10,010 nt of DNA from JAGQTE01 sp964648005 (GTDB taxonomy: Bacteria > Actinomycetota > Acidimicrobiia > Acidimicrobiales > Acidimicrobilacustridaceae): positions 1 to 10,010 of the forward strand of contig CAZYKR010000159.1 of the NCBI GenBank assembly GCA_964648005.1. The letters are read 5' to 3'. Both the position numbers and the translations under genes were made by a program. Below are positions 1-5,916 of this stretch, one piece after another; position 1 is the first letter of the stretch, and every line of letters begins with the position of its first letter. The notes under the pieces were generated by a model. The model ran no database searches. It was not told where the DNA came from and saw nothing but the letters and a program-made list of their open reading frames with translations.

Positions 1-698
1 GCGGCGGGCTGGAGGGGGCGGCGCGCGCTCGCGCCTTCGCCGTCATCTCGCTGGTGGCGGCCGGGCTGCTGACGTGGATGATCTTCTGGATGCGCACCCA
101 CGGTCGGCAGCTCCAAGTCGAGCTCGAGACGCGCACGGCGGGCGCGCTCGATGGCGGCAGCGGGTTCCGGGGCGGGCTCGTGGCGGTGGCGTTCGTCGCC
201 GTGCTGCGGGAAGGCATCGAGGCGGCGCTGTTCCTGGTGGCCGCGGCCATCGACTCCTCGGGGGCGCAGGTCCTAGCCGGCGCGGCCATCGGCACGGCGT
301 TGGCGTTGGCGTTGGCCGTCGCCGTCTACGCCGCCGGCAAGAACCTGCCGGTGCGCACGTTCTTCACCGTCACCGGCATCGTGCTGATCGTCTTCGCCGC
401 CGGCCTGGTGTCGCGAGCGGTGCTGTTCCTCCAGGGTGCCGGCGACGTCGGATCGTTCAACCTCAACGGCGTCTACGACGTGCGGTCGATCACCTGGCTC
501 ACACAGTCGAGCGAGGTCGGCAAGTTCCTGGCGGCGTTGGTGGGCTGGGACCCGCGCCCGTCCATCGAGCAGGTCGTGGTGTGGTTCGGCTACCTCATCC
601 CGGTGACGGTCCTCTTCCTGCGGGGCCCGGGCAGCCGTCGGCCCGGTCGACGACCGGCGGCGGCCGAGACGAACGAGGTGCGCCCGGCCCAGGCGTGA
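1..698 (+). CDS. FTR1/EfeU-family iron permease, 3' part (5' end outside window)
   Basis: This is the C-terminal part of a polytopic membrane permease that, in the FTR1/EfeU family, carries ferric iron, or iron oxidised on entry, across the cytoplasmic membrane. The frame is open from base 3 with no stop, so the true start lies upstream; the GTG at 54 falls inside a membrane helix and is not a credible start. The family's REXXE iron-binding motif is seen once, as REGIEAALFL encoded at about 206-235, in a hydrophobic helix. The other copy expected near the N-terminus would lie outside the window. Further hydrophobic segments follow, including a final one ending in LFLRGP, then an Arg/Pro/Ala-rich tail. 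Three GGCGTT hexamers at 296-313 encode alternating Ala and Leu within a helix. No EfeO or EfeB partner lies downstream; the next gene is a TetR regulator 119 bases away. The family call is firm; the exact substrate is inferred. Confidence 0.87.
   Translation, partial: GGLEGAARARAFAVISLVAAGLLTWMIFWMRTHGRQLQVELETRTAGALDGGSGFRGGLVAVAFVAVLREGIEAALFLVAAAIDSSGAQVLAGAAIGTALALALAVAVYAAGKNLPVRTFFTVTGIVLIVFAAGLVSRAVLFLQGAGDVGSFNLNGVYDVRSITWLTQSSEVGKFLAALVGWDPRPSIEQVVVWFGYLIPVTVLFLRGPGSRRPGRRPAAAETNEVRPAQA
296..313 (+). repeat. Three tandem GGCGTT hexamers inside the permease gene
   Basis: Three perfect copies of GGCGTT lie in frame and are followed by GGCC. They encode Ala-Leu alternation within a membrane helix. 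The repeat is short and probably reflects hydrophobic codon use, although such tracts can gain or lose units by slippage in steps of two codons. Confidence 0.6.
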
Positions 699-713
699 GC
701 GGTCCTGGCGTGC

Positions 714-737
714 CGGCGGTCGTCGCAGCGTCCGCCG
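714..737 (+). terminator. Weak stem-loop after the permease gene
   Basis: CGGCGG (714-719) and CCGCCG (732-737) can form a 6-bp stem with a 12-base loop, 15 bases after the permease stop codon. There is no T-tract. GC-only stems of this size arise often by chance in such DNA, so this is only a candidate for transcription termination between the permease and the TetR gene. Confidence 0.2.
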
Positions 738-800
738 CGGGTGGATCGAGGCACCGGCGTGGTGGCGCGTCGCCTACCGTGAGCCGCTCGGGAACGGGGC

Positions 801-807
801 GAGGAGG
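801..807 (+). promoter_or_regulatory. Strong Shine-Dalgarno that fixes the tetR-family start
   Basis: GAGGAGG lies 10 bases before the GTG at 818. It is too close to an in-frame GTG at 809 to serve that codon, and an in-frame GTG at 779 has no comparable site. It therefore supports 818 as the start of the regulator gene. Confidence 0.65.
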
Positions 808-817
808 AGTGGAACCG

Positions 818-1405
818 GTGGCGCCGACGAACGCTGGGACCGAACCGACGTCGACCCGCCGGCGCGTGCTCGACGCGGCGGCGGCCGTGTTCGCCCGTGA
901 CGGCCTGGGCGCGTCGATGGAGGCGGTCGCCGAGGCGGCCGGCGTCACCCGCATGACGGTCTATCGCCAGCTCGGCACGCGAGACGAGGTGCTGGTGGCG
1001 CTGCTGCTGGACCAGTCCGGCGTCGTGGTGGACGACCTCCAGCGCATCCTCGGCGAGGTCGGTCGCCCCTTCGGCCAGCGCGCCGTCGACGCGGTGCTGC
1101 TGATCGTCGAGGCGGTGCAAGCGTCGCCGGTGCTCAGCCTGTTCGTCCACCGGATCACCCCGACCGAGGTGGGCGAGCTGGACCGGGACAACCGGTTCCT
1201 CGACGCCGTGTGGGGCCTGCTCGGGCCGTACGTCGACGAGGCGGCGGCGCGCGGCGAGCTGCGGGCCGACGCCCGCCTCACGCTCGACTGGCTGCTGCGC
1301 CAGACGTTGCTCCAGCTGACGGTGCCGAGCAGCCTCGGTGACGACCTGGCCACCCGGCGCGCCGAGCTCGAGCTGTTCCTGGTGCCGGCCATCTGCGCGT
1401 CGTGA
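818..1405 (+). CDS. TetR/AcrR-family transcriptional regulator
   Basis: This encodes a 195-residue protein, the usual size for a TetR-family one-component repressor, which binds operator DNA as a dimer and is released by a small ligand. The N-terminal DNA-binding domain spans about residues 13-60. It begins with STRRRVLDAAAAVFARDGL, followed by the helix-turn-helix ASMEAVAEAAGVTRMTVYRQLGT. The remaining roughly 130 residues are a helical, variable ligand and dimer domain whose ligand cannot be predicted. The GTG start at 818 is chosen for the GAGGAGG site upstream. A TACCGT (775-780) could be a -10 element, but no good -35 is visible. The gene follows the iron permease on the same strand and converges with the nitroreductase gene. 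Its target could be itself, the permease or the nitroreductase, but nothing in the sequence decides. The family call is secure; the regulated process is unknown. Confidence 0.9.
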   Translation: MAPTNAGTEPTSTRRRVLDAAAAVFARDGLGASMEAVAEAAGVTRMTVYRQLGTRDEVLVALLLDQSGVVVDDLQRILGEVGRPFGQRAVDAVLLIVEAVQASPVLSLFVHRITPTEVGELDRDNRFLDAVWGLLGPYVDEAAARGELRADARLTLDWLLRQTLLQLTVPSSLGDDLATRRAELELFLVPAICAS

Positions 1406-1408
1406 GGC

Positions 1409-1422
1409 TCGAGCCGGCTCGA
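1409..1422. terminator. 14-bp perfect palindrome between convergent genes
   Basis: TCGAGCCGGCTCGA is a perfect palindrome beginning 4 bases after the TetR stop codon, and it overlaps a second palindrome, GGCTCGAGCC (1406-1415). It sits between two convergent genes, where a bidirectional transcription stop would be expected. There is no T-tract and almost no loop, so it could instead be a protein-binding site. Confidence 0.3.
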
Positions 1423-1440
1423 CGGTCGGGTCGGCGCGGC

Positions 1441-1472
1441 GATGGGTCAACTCGACGATGGGTCAACTCGAC
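1441..1472. repeat. Perfect 16-bp tandem duplication at the nitroreductase 3' end
   Basis: GATGGGTCAACTCGAC occurs twice back to back with no mismatch (1441-1456 and 1457-1472). The copy nearer the nitroreductase gene supplies its last codons and its TGA stop, read on the minus strand at 1463-1465. The other copy is non-coding. A 16-base unit does not preserve frame, so a change in copy number would act only on sequence past the stop. Within each copy GTCAACTCGAC is an 11-base near-palindrome with one mismatched pair. Confidence 0.85.
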
Positions 1473-2212
1473 GACGGCGGGTCGTCGGCGCGCCACGATC
1501 GGAACGGCTGGTGCCCGTAGCGGTCGAGGTGCACGACCTCGCCGATCGGTCGGCGGGTGGTGGGCCCGTAGCGGCCCTTGGCCCAACCGATGGGGATGAT
1601 GCACACCGGTGTCAGGTGGCGGGGGAGCCCGAGTGCCTTGCGGGTGGCACGGACGTTCCAGATCGGCAGCGTCTGGATCGATGCGCCGAGGCCGACGGCG
1701 CGGCAGGCCAGCAGCAGGTTCTGCACGGCGGGGAAGACCGAGCCGTAGAACGACGCCACCGAGATCTGCGGTCGCCCGACCGGGCGATGCTTGAGGTTGC
1801 GCCGATAGCACGGGATCACGAAGACCGGCAGGTCCTCGAAGTGCTCCGTCTGCCACTGCCCGGGGCGGATCTGGCGCTGGGCGGCGGCGTCGCCGCGCAC
1901 CTGCCGCTCGACGATCGGGTTGTAGAGGCGATACAGCCGGCGATGGATCTTGGCCAGTGCCGCCTTCTGTGCCCGGTCCTCGACGACGAGGTAGCACCAG
2001 TCCTGCGTGTTGGAGCTCGTCGGCGCCTTGAGTGACAGCTCGAGCAGGGGCAGCAGGACCTCGTGCGGCACGGGCTCGAGGTGCAGCCGGCGCACGGCGC
2101 GCTGGGTCCGCATGGCGTCGGCCATCGGCATGCCCAGGCGGGCCAGGGCGTCGGCGGTGCTGGGCGGCGTGAAGGGCGTCTCGGTCGATGCGGGGCGGTC
2201 GGGTGCGGCCAT
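1463..2212 (-). CDS. Nitroreductase-family FMN-dependent oxidoreductase
   Basis: This encodes 249 residues, within the usual range for the family. These soluble flavoproteins use FMN and NAD(P)H to reduce nitro compounds, quinones or other electron acceptors; the natural substrate here is unknown. The FMN-binding start is visible as MRTQRAVRRLHLEPVPHEVL (residues 34-53), then the family motif APTSSNTQDW (63-72). SVFPAVQNLLLACRAVGLGA (158-177) is the conserved central helix region. The C-terminal stretch IIPIGWAKGRYGPTTRRPIG followed by EVVHLDRYG matches the usual family ending. The ATG at 2212 is chosen because it gives a short N-terminal extension. It has no Shine-Dalgarno, but TACCAT lies 8 bases upstream, which fits leaderless or nearly leaderless transcription. 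The gene diverges from the mrp operon and converges with the TetR gene. The last residues (DDPPSSS) are encoded at the edge of the tandem duplication. Confidence 0.88.
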   Translation of the reverse strand: MAAPDRPASTETPFTPPSTADALARLGMPMADAMRTQRAVRRLHLEPVPHEVLLPLLELSLKAPTSSNTQDWCYLVVEDRAQKAALAKIHRRLYRLYNPIVERQVRGDAAAQRQIRPGQWQTEHFEDLPVFVIPCYRRNLKHRPVGRPQISVASFYGSVFPAVQNLLLACRAVGLGASIQTLPIWNVRATRKALGLPRHLTPVCIIPIGWAKGRYGPTTRRPIGEVVHLDRYGHQPFRSWRADDPPSSS

Positions 2213-2220
2213 GGGCGCCG

Positions 2221-2226
2221 ATGGTA
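2221..2226 (-). promoter_or_regulatory. Candidate -10 element for the nitroreductase gene
   Basis: On the minus strand TACCAT matches the TAnnnT pattern of actinobacterial -10 elements and ends 8 bases before the ATG. This would place the transcript start almost at the start codon and would explain the lack of a ribosome-binding site. No convincing -35 is seen, so the support is limited. Confidence 0.3.
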
Positions 2227-2307
2227 GGGGCGAGCGCGTGGGCCGGCCCGGTGTCGCGGCCACGGCGCCGCCGAGGACGGCGCGTGCATGCGGTGGCGGC
2301 GCCGAGG

Positions 2308-2336
2308 TGGCAATGCGTCCAGGCACTCGATAGGTT
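2308..2336 (+). promoter_or_regulatory. Candidate sigma-70-type promoter for the mrp operon
   Basis: TGGCAA (2308-2313) and TAGGTT (2331-2336) are separated by exactly 17 bases. This is a reasonable match to TTGACA and TAnnnT elements in a region otherwise poor in A and T. Transcription would begin near 2343, giving a 5' leader of about 250 bases before mrpA. The divergent nitroreductase promoter lies about 85 bases to the left. Confidence 0.35.
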
Positions 2337-2382
2337 CGTCGCTGGCGTGCCGGGAAGCCTGGTCGGCAGCCCCATCCCTGTG

Positions 2383-2409
2383 TCGGGCGATCATTGCGTG
2401 ATCGGCCGA
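2383..2409 (+). promoter_or_regulatory. Leader hairpin 1 upstream of mrpA
   Basis: The arms TCGGGCGATCA (2383-2393) and TGATCGGCCGA (2399-2409) pair over 11 positions with one G-G mismatch and a 5-base loop, TTGCG. The inner six pairs, CGATCA with TGATCG, are a perfect inverted repeat. It could be an RNA stem in the mrp leader or, as DNA, an operator downstream of the candidate promoter. Confidence 0.45.
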
Positions 2410-2414
2410 GGCGA

Positions 2415-2445
2415 GGGCGGGGTCTCGTTGTCCACCACCCCGCCC
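2415..2445 (+). promoter_or_regulatory. Leader hairpin 2, GC-rich stem upstream of mrpA
   Basis: GGGCGGGGT (2415-2423) pairs perfectly with ACCCCGCCC (2437-2445) around a 13-base loop. It begins 5 bases after leader hairpin 1 and ends 11 bases before the possible leader ORF. There is no T-tract after it, so it is not a classical terminator, but it could act as an attenuator or as a riboswitch domain. I cannot match the leader to a known riboswitch class. Confidence 0.45.
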
Positions 2446-2456
2446 CTGGATCCCGC

Positions 2457-2591
2457 TTGAAGCTGATCGCCCCGCCCGCCGACTGCCAGGTCACGCTCGA
2501 CGAAGCCGCCATCGACCAGCTGGCCGTCCTCGTGATCCCCGACGGCGCGGGGCGCGGTCCGACCGGTCCGAAACCAGGGACGGCTGGCTGA
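2457..2591 (+). CDS. Possible 44-residue leader ORF overlapping mrpA
   Basis: The frame starts at TTG and begins MKLIAPPADCQVTLDEAAID. Of the first 32 codons, 31 end in G or C, while the neighbouring frame reads mixed third bases, so a coding signal is present. The minus-strand frame with the same third positions is less likely because its product has an unnatural composition. The stop TGA (2589-2591) shares its A with the mrpA ATG, the arrangement expected for translational coupling. Coding bias fades upstream of about 2451, which favours 2457 over another in-frame TTG at 2394 that lies in the hairpin-1 loop. There is no good Shine-Dalgarno for this ORF, which is the main weakness. I recognise no domain, signal peptide or membrane segment. 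It may be a regulatory leader peptide, a small real protein or a gene remnant. Confidence 0.4.
   Translation: MKLIAPPADCQVTLDEAAIDQLAVLVIPDGAGRGPTGPKPGTAG
2517..2590 (+). promoter_or_regulatory. Stem predicted to hide the mrpA ribosome-binding site
   Basis: CAGCTGGCCGTCCT (2517-2530) can pair with GGGACGGCTGGCTG (2577-2590) over 14 consecutive positions, three of them G-U wobbles. The 46-base loop contains smaller stems, such as CCCC (2537-2540) with GGGG (2549-2552). The right arm includes most of the mrpA Shine-Dalgarno, AGGGA (2576-2580), and reaches the base before the ATG. Both arms lie in the leader ORF, so a ribosome finishing that ORF would open the stem. Confidence 0.45.
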
Positions 2592-5437
2592 TGGGCGCGC
2601 TCTTGGCGGTGTACGTCGTGGTCGCGCTCGTGGTGGGCCTCGGGGGTCGACGGCTCGGCCGGCGCGTGTTCCTCGTGGCCCTGGTGCCGAACGTCGCAGT
2701 GCTGGCGTGGGCGGCGGTGCACACGCCCGACGTGCTCGACGGCGCCCCCGTGGCGGAAGGCGTCAGCTGGGTGCCGCAGCTCGGGCTCGACCTCGATCTC
2801 CGTCTCGAGGCGCTGGGGCTGACGATGACGTGGCTGATCTCCGGCATCGGGCTGTTGGTGGCCATCTACGCCCTCGGGTACTTCGGCGAACGTGACGATC
2901 TGGGACGCTTCGCCGCCACCTTGCTGGTGTTCGGCGGGGCCATGTGCGGCGTCGTGTGGTCGGACAACCTGTTGGCGCTGTTCGTATTCTGGGAGCTGAC
3001 CTCGATCAGCTCGTACGCCCTGATCGGCTTCGACAACCGCACCGAGGCGGCACGCAACGCTGCGCTGCAGGCGCTGCTGGTCACGGGAGCCGGCGGGCTG
3101 GCGCTGCTCGCCGGCATCGTGCTGATCGGGATCGATGCCGGCACCTACTCGCTCAGCGCCCTCAGCGCCGCGCCGCCGACCGGCGCCACCATCCCGGCGG
3201 CGGCGGTGCTCGTCCTCATCGGCGCCTGCACCAAGTCGGCGCAGGTCCCGTTCCACGGCTGGCTGTCGGCGGCGATGGCGGCGCCGACGCCGGTCAGTGC
3301 CTACCTGCACTCCGCCACGATGGTGAAGGCCGGGGTGTTCGCCGTGGCGGTGCTGACGCCGGTGCTGGGCGACGCCGGGCCCTGGGTGCCCATGACCGTT
3401 GGCGTCGGCGTCGTCACCATGTTGTGGGGCAGCTACCAGTCGCTGCGCCACCGCGACCTGAAGCTGGTGCTCGCCTCGTCCACGATCGCGGCGCTGGGAC
3501 TGCTCATCGCTCTGTTCGGCATCGGCATCCCGGAGGCGACCTTCGCCGCCGTCGCCATGCTCGTGGCGCACGCGCTGTACAAGGCGTGCGGCTTCATGGT
3601 CGTCGGGATCGTCGACCACGCCGCACACACGCGCGATCTGTTCCGGTTGCGGGGCCTGCGGCAGCGCCTCCCGGTCGTGGCGGGGGCCGCCGCGCTGGCC
3701 GGCGCATCGATGGCGGCCGTCCCGCTGACGTTCGGGTTCGTCGGCAAGGAGGTGGCGATCGAGGCGCTCCTCCACGGCGCGCAGCCCGCCGCGGTCCTGC
3801 TGCTCGTGGCCCTGGTGGCGTTCTCGGCGATGACTGCCGCTGCCGTCTGGCGGTTCTGGCGGGGTGCCTTCACGGATGGCCCGCTGCCCCCGCCGGGCGT
3901 CGACGTCCGCGAACCGGTCGACCCGGCCACGGTCCACACCCCGGCGCGCACCACCGTGGCGCCGGCGGTGCTGCTCGCTGCGGCCGGCGCCGTGCTCGGC
4001 GTGGTGCCGGCGCTCGTCGACCCGCTGGTCTCGGCTGCGGCGGTGTCGGTCGACCCGGCCGCCGCCGGCTACGCGCTGCACGTGATCACGTTCGGACCGG
4101 CGCTGGCGCTGTCGTTGGCGGCCCTGGTGCTCGCCGGCGGTCTCGTGGCCGCGGCGCGTCCGATCGCTGCGCTGCAGCAGCGGCTGGTGCGGACCTGGAC
4201 GGCGGCGACAGCGTTCCGCAGCACCGTCGCTGGGTTGCTGCTGGCCGCCAACGCCGTCGTGGGTGTCGTCCAGTCCGGCAGCCTCCCGCAGTACCTCGGC
4301 GTGATCCTCGTGACGGCTGCCGTGGCGCCGGGGCTGCTGTTGATCGGCTCGTCGTGGTTCCCCGCCGACGCGGTGTGGGCGGAGTCGCCGCTGCAACTCG
4401 CCACCGTCGTCGCCGTGGTGGCATGCGCCCTGGGCGTGGTGCTCGTGCGGCGCCGGTTCGCGGCGGTGATGATCCTCGGCGCCGTCGGCTACGTGGTGGG
4501 CGTGCTCTTCATCGCCTACGACGCGCCAGACCTGGCGCTCACCCAGTTCCTGGTGGAGACGGTCATCGTTGTGGCGTTCGTGCTGGTGCTGCGTCGCCTG
4601 CCGGACCGGTTCGAGATCGTCCGGTGGCGGGTGCGCGAGGCGTGGCAGATCGGCGTGTCGGTCATCGTGGGCGTGACCGTGTTCGGGTTCCTGCTGGCCA
4701 GCGGCGGCCCGGACCCGCAGACGCCGACCGACGCCATGGTCGAGCGGGCCGGACCCGACGGCGGCGGCGCCAACGTGGTCAACGTGATCCTCACCGACAT
4801 CCGTGCGCTCGACACCTTGGGGGAGATCACGGTCGTGGCCGTCGCCGCCCTCGGCGTGCTGGCGCTCACGGCGCTGCTGCGTCCGCGGCGAGCCGGTGAC
4901 GGCGCGCCGGGCGCGACCGAGGAGGCGCCGGCCACGGCACCGCCGCCGTTCCTCGACGCCGTGCCGTCGTCGGTGCTCGATGCCGCGGTGCGGGTCACCT
5001 TCCCGATCGTCATGGTGCTGGCGCTGTTCCTGTTGCTGTCGGGTCACGATGCGCCGGGCGGCGGGTTCGTGGCCGGTCTGGTCGCGGCGGCGGGGTTGGT
5101 GCTGCGCGCCGTCGCTCAGCCGGATGCCCCGCCGTTGCGGTGGGAGCGGGTCGACCTGCTCGTCGGCGGCGGGCTCCTGGTGGCGGTCGGCGTGGCGGCG
5201 GCGTCGTGGCCGCTCGGCACCGACGTGCTCGACATGGGGGCCGTGTCGGCGACGCTCCCGCTCCTCGGCACGGTGAAGCTCGGCGGCGCGCTGGTGTTCG
5301 ACCTCGGTGTGTTCGCCGTGGTGCTCGGCACGATGGTGGCCATCCTGCACGGGCTCGGCCGGCGCCGACTTCCTGGTCCGCCGGGGACGACGCCGGCGGG
5401 CACGGCTCCGCCGCTGCACGAGGAGGCGACGCCGTGA
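2591..5437 (+). CDS. mrpA: Na+/H+ antiporter large subunit, MrpA-MrpB fusion
   Basis: This is the largest subunit of the Mrp complex, which exports Na+ in exchange for H+ across the cytoplasmic membrane. At 948 residues it is longer than a Bacillus-type MrpA of about 800, because an MrpB domain is fused at the C-terminus, as is common in actinobacterial and PhaAB-type systems. The NuoL-like antiporter core shows WELTS with Glu135, TKSAQVPFHGWL with Lys215, HSATMVKAG with Lys246, and further Lys291, Lys331 and Lys386. An MbhD/DUF4040 segment lies at about 622-672 (YDAPDLALTQFLVET), and an MbhE-like segment at about 685-763 (NVILTDIRALDTLGE). A Pro/Ala/Glu-rich linker (765-788) leads to the MrpB domain (about 790-920) with GHDAPGGGFVAGL. 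The ATG start has AGGGA 10 bases upstream. It overlaps the possible leader ORF by one base and mrpC by four. Confidence 0.95.
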   Translation: MGALLAVYVVVALVVGLGGRRLGRRVFLVALVPNVAVLAWAAVHTPDVLDGAPVAEGVSWVPQLGLDLDLRLEALGLTMTWLISGIGLLVAIYALGYFGERDDLGRFAATLLVFGGAMCGVVWSDNLLALFVFWELTSISSYALIGFDNRTEAARNAALQALLVTGAGGLALLAGIVLIGIDAGTYSLSALSAAPPTGATIPAAAVLVLIGACTKSAQVPFHGWLSAAMAAPTPVSAYLHSATMVKAGVFAVAVLTPVLGDAGPWVPMTVGVGVVTMLWGSYQSLRHRDLKLVLASSTIAALGLLIALFGIGIPEATFAAVAMLVAHALYKACGFMVVGIVDHAAHTRDLFRLRGLRQRLPVVAGAAALAGASMAAVPLTFGFVGKEVAIEALLHGAQPAAVLLLVALVAFSAMTAAAVWRFWRGAFTDGPLPPPGVDVREPVDPATVHTPARTTVAPAVLLAAAGAVLGVVPALVDPLVSAAAVSVDPAAAGYALHVITFGPALALSLAALVLAGGLVAAARPIAALQQRLVRTWTAATAFRSTVAGLLLAANAVVGVVQSGSLPQYLGVILVTAAVAPGLLLIGSSWFPADAVWAESPLQLATVVAVVACALGVVLVRRRFAAVMILGAVGYVVGVLFIAYDAPDLALTQFLVETVIVVAFVLVLRRLPDRFEIVRWRVREAWQIGVSVIVGVTVFGFLLASGGPDPQTPTDAMVERAGPDGGGANVVNVILTDIRALDTLGEITVVAVAALGVLALTALLRPRRAGDGAPGATEEAPATAPPPFLDAVPSSVLDAAVRVTFPIVMVLALFLLLSGHDAPGGGFVAGLVAAAGLVLRAVAQPDAPPLRWERVDLLVGGGLLVAVGVAAASWPLGTDVLDMGAVSATLPLLGTVKLGGALVFDLGVFAVVLGTMVAILHGLGRRRLPGPPGTTPAGTAPPLHEEATP
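5420..5426 (+). promoter_or_regulatory. Strong Shine-Dalgarno for mrpC inside mrpA
   Basis: GAGGAGG lies 7 bases before the GTG at 5434, within the last codons of mrpA. It is the best-matched site in the operon, so mrpC probably initiates on its own as well as by coupling. Confidence 0.75.
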
Positions 5438-5916
5438 TCGTGTCGCTGGCCGTCGCCGCCGCCGTGCTCTTCGCCACCGGCACCTACCTGCTGCTCCAGC
5501 GGCAGCTGAGTCGCATCATCTTGGGCCTGGCGTTGCTGGGTCACGGCTCGGTCGTCGCCCTGCTCGTCGCCGGTGGACGCACCGGGGACCCGCCGCTGGT
5601 CGACGGCGAGCCGACCGGCACCTACAGCGATCCGCTGGTGCAGGCGATGGCACTGACCGCCATCGTGATCACCTTTGCCGTCATCGTGTTCCTCCTGGCG
5701 CTGGCCAGCCGGAGCTGGGAGCTGACCGGCGACGACGCCGTCGAGGACGACACCGAGGACCGCCGCGTGGCGGCCCTGACGGGCATCGAGGAGCTCGAGG
5801 AGGCCTTCGAACCTGCAGCCGACGAGCGTGAGGGCCTCGACGACGATGCCGACCCGGCGCAGGGCGATGCACCGGGCCCGGCGATCGATCCGGCCGGCGG
5901 GGCGGTGGCGCGGTGA
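5434..5916 (+). CDS. mrpC: Na+/H+ antiporter subunit MrpC with an acidic tail
   Basis: MrpC is the NuoK-like small membrane subunit of the Mrp antiporter. Residues 1-97 match the family: a first helix from residue 3, then YLLLQRQLSRIILGLALLGHG followed by SVVALLVAGG, and a third helix in SDPLVQAMALTAIVITFAVI. Family members are usually close to 110-120 residues; this one has 160. The extra part is a hydrophilic tail with about 20 Asp or Glu residues between positions 96 and 140, probably facing the cytoplasm. The tail keeps the same GC-rich codon use as the body, so it does not look like a frameshift product. The GTG start overlaps the mrpA stop by four bases (GTGA) and has an excellent ribosome-binding site. 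The stop overlaps the start of mrpD by four bases. Confidence 0.93.
   Translation: MIVSLAVAAAVLFATGTYLLLQRQLSRIILGLALLGHGSVVALLVAGGRTGDPPLVDGEPTGTYSDPLVQAMALTAIVITFAVIVFLLALASRSWELTGDDAVEDDTEDRRVAALTGIEELEEAFEPAADEREGLDDDADPAQGDAPGPAIDPAGGAVAR

Noticed and set aside
54..698. GTG at 54 as the true start of the iron permease
   Set aside because: The open frame and hydrophobic sequence continue upstream to the window edge, so the gene is cut by the window and does not start here.
2340..2385. Cobalamin-riboswitch-like string GGGAAGCC in the mrp leader
   Set aside because: Only this short piece resembles the cobalamin core; the expected following conserved blocks are not present in order, and B12 control of an Mrp operon would be unexpected.
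2394..2456. Longer form of the leader ORF starting at TTG 2394
   Set aside because: The extra codons are Arg-rich, have poorer G/C third-position bias, and lie in the two leader hairpins; there is no ribosome-binding site for this start.
2944..4899. Plus-strand open frame of 651 codons inside mrpA
   Set aside because: It is an out-of-frame reading of mrpA, Arg- and Gly-rich, with no recognisable domain.
1463..5419. Very long minus-strand open frame (1318 codons) opposite mrpA
   Set aside because: It is a shadow of GC-rich coding on the other strand. Its product upstream of the nitroreductase is an unnatural run of Arg, His, Gln and Asp with no domains. Only the last 249 codons are a real gene.
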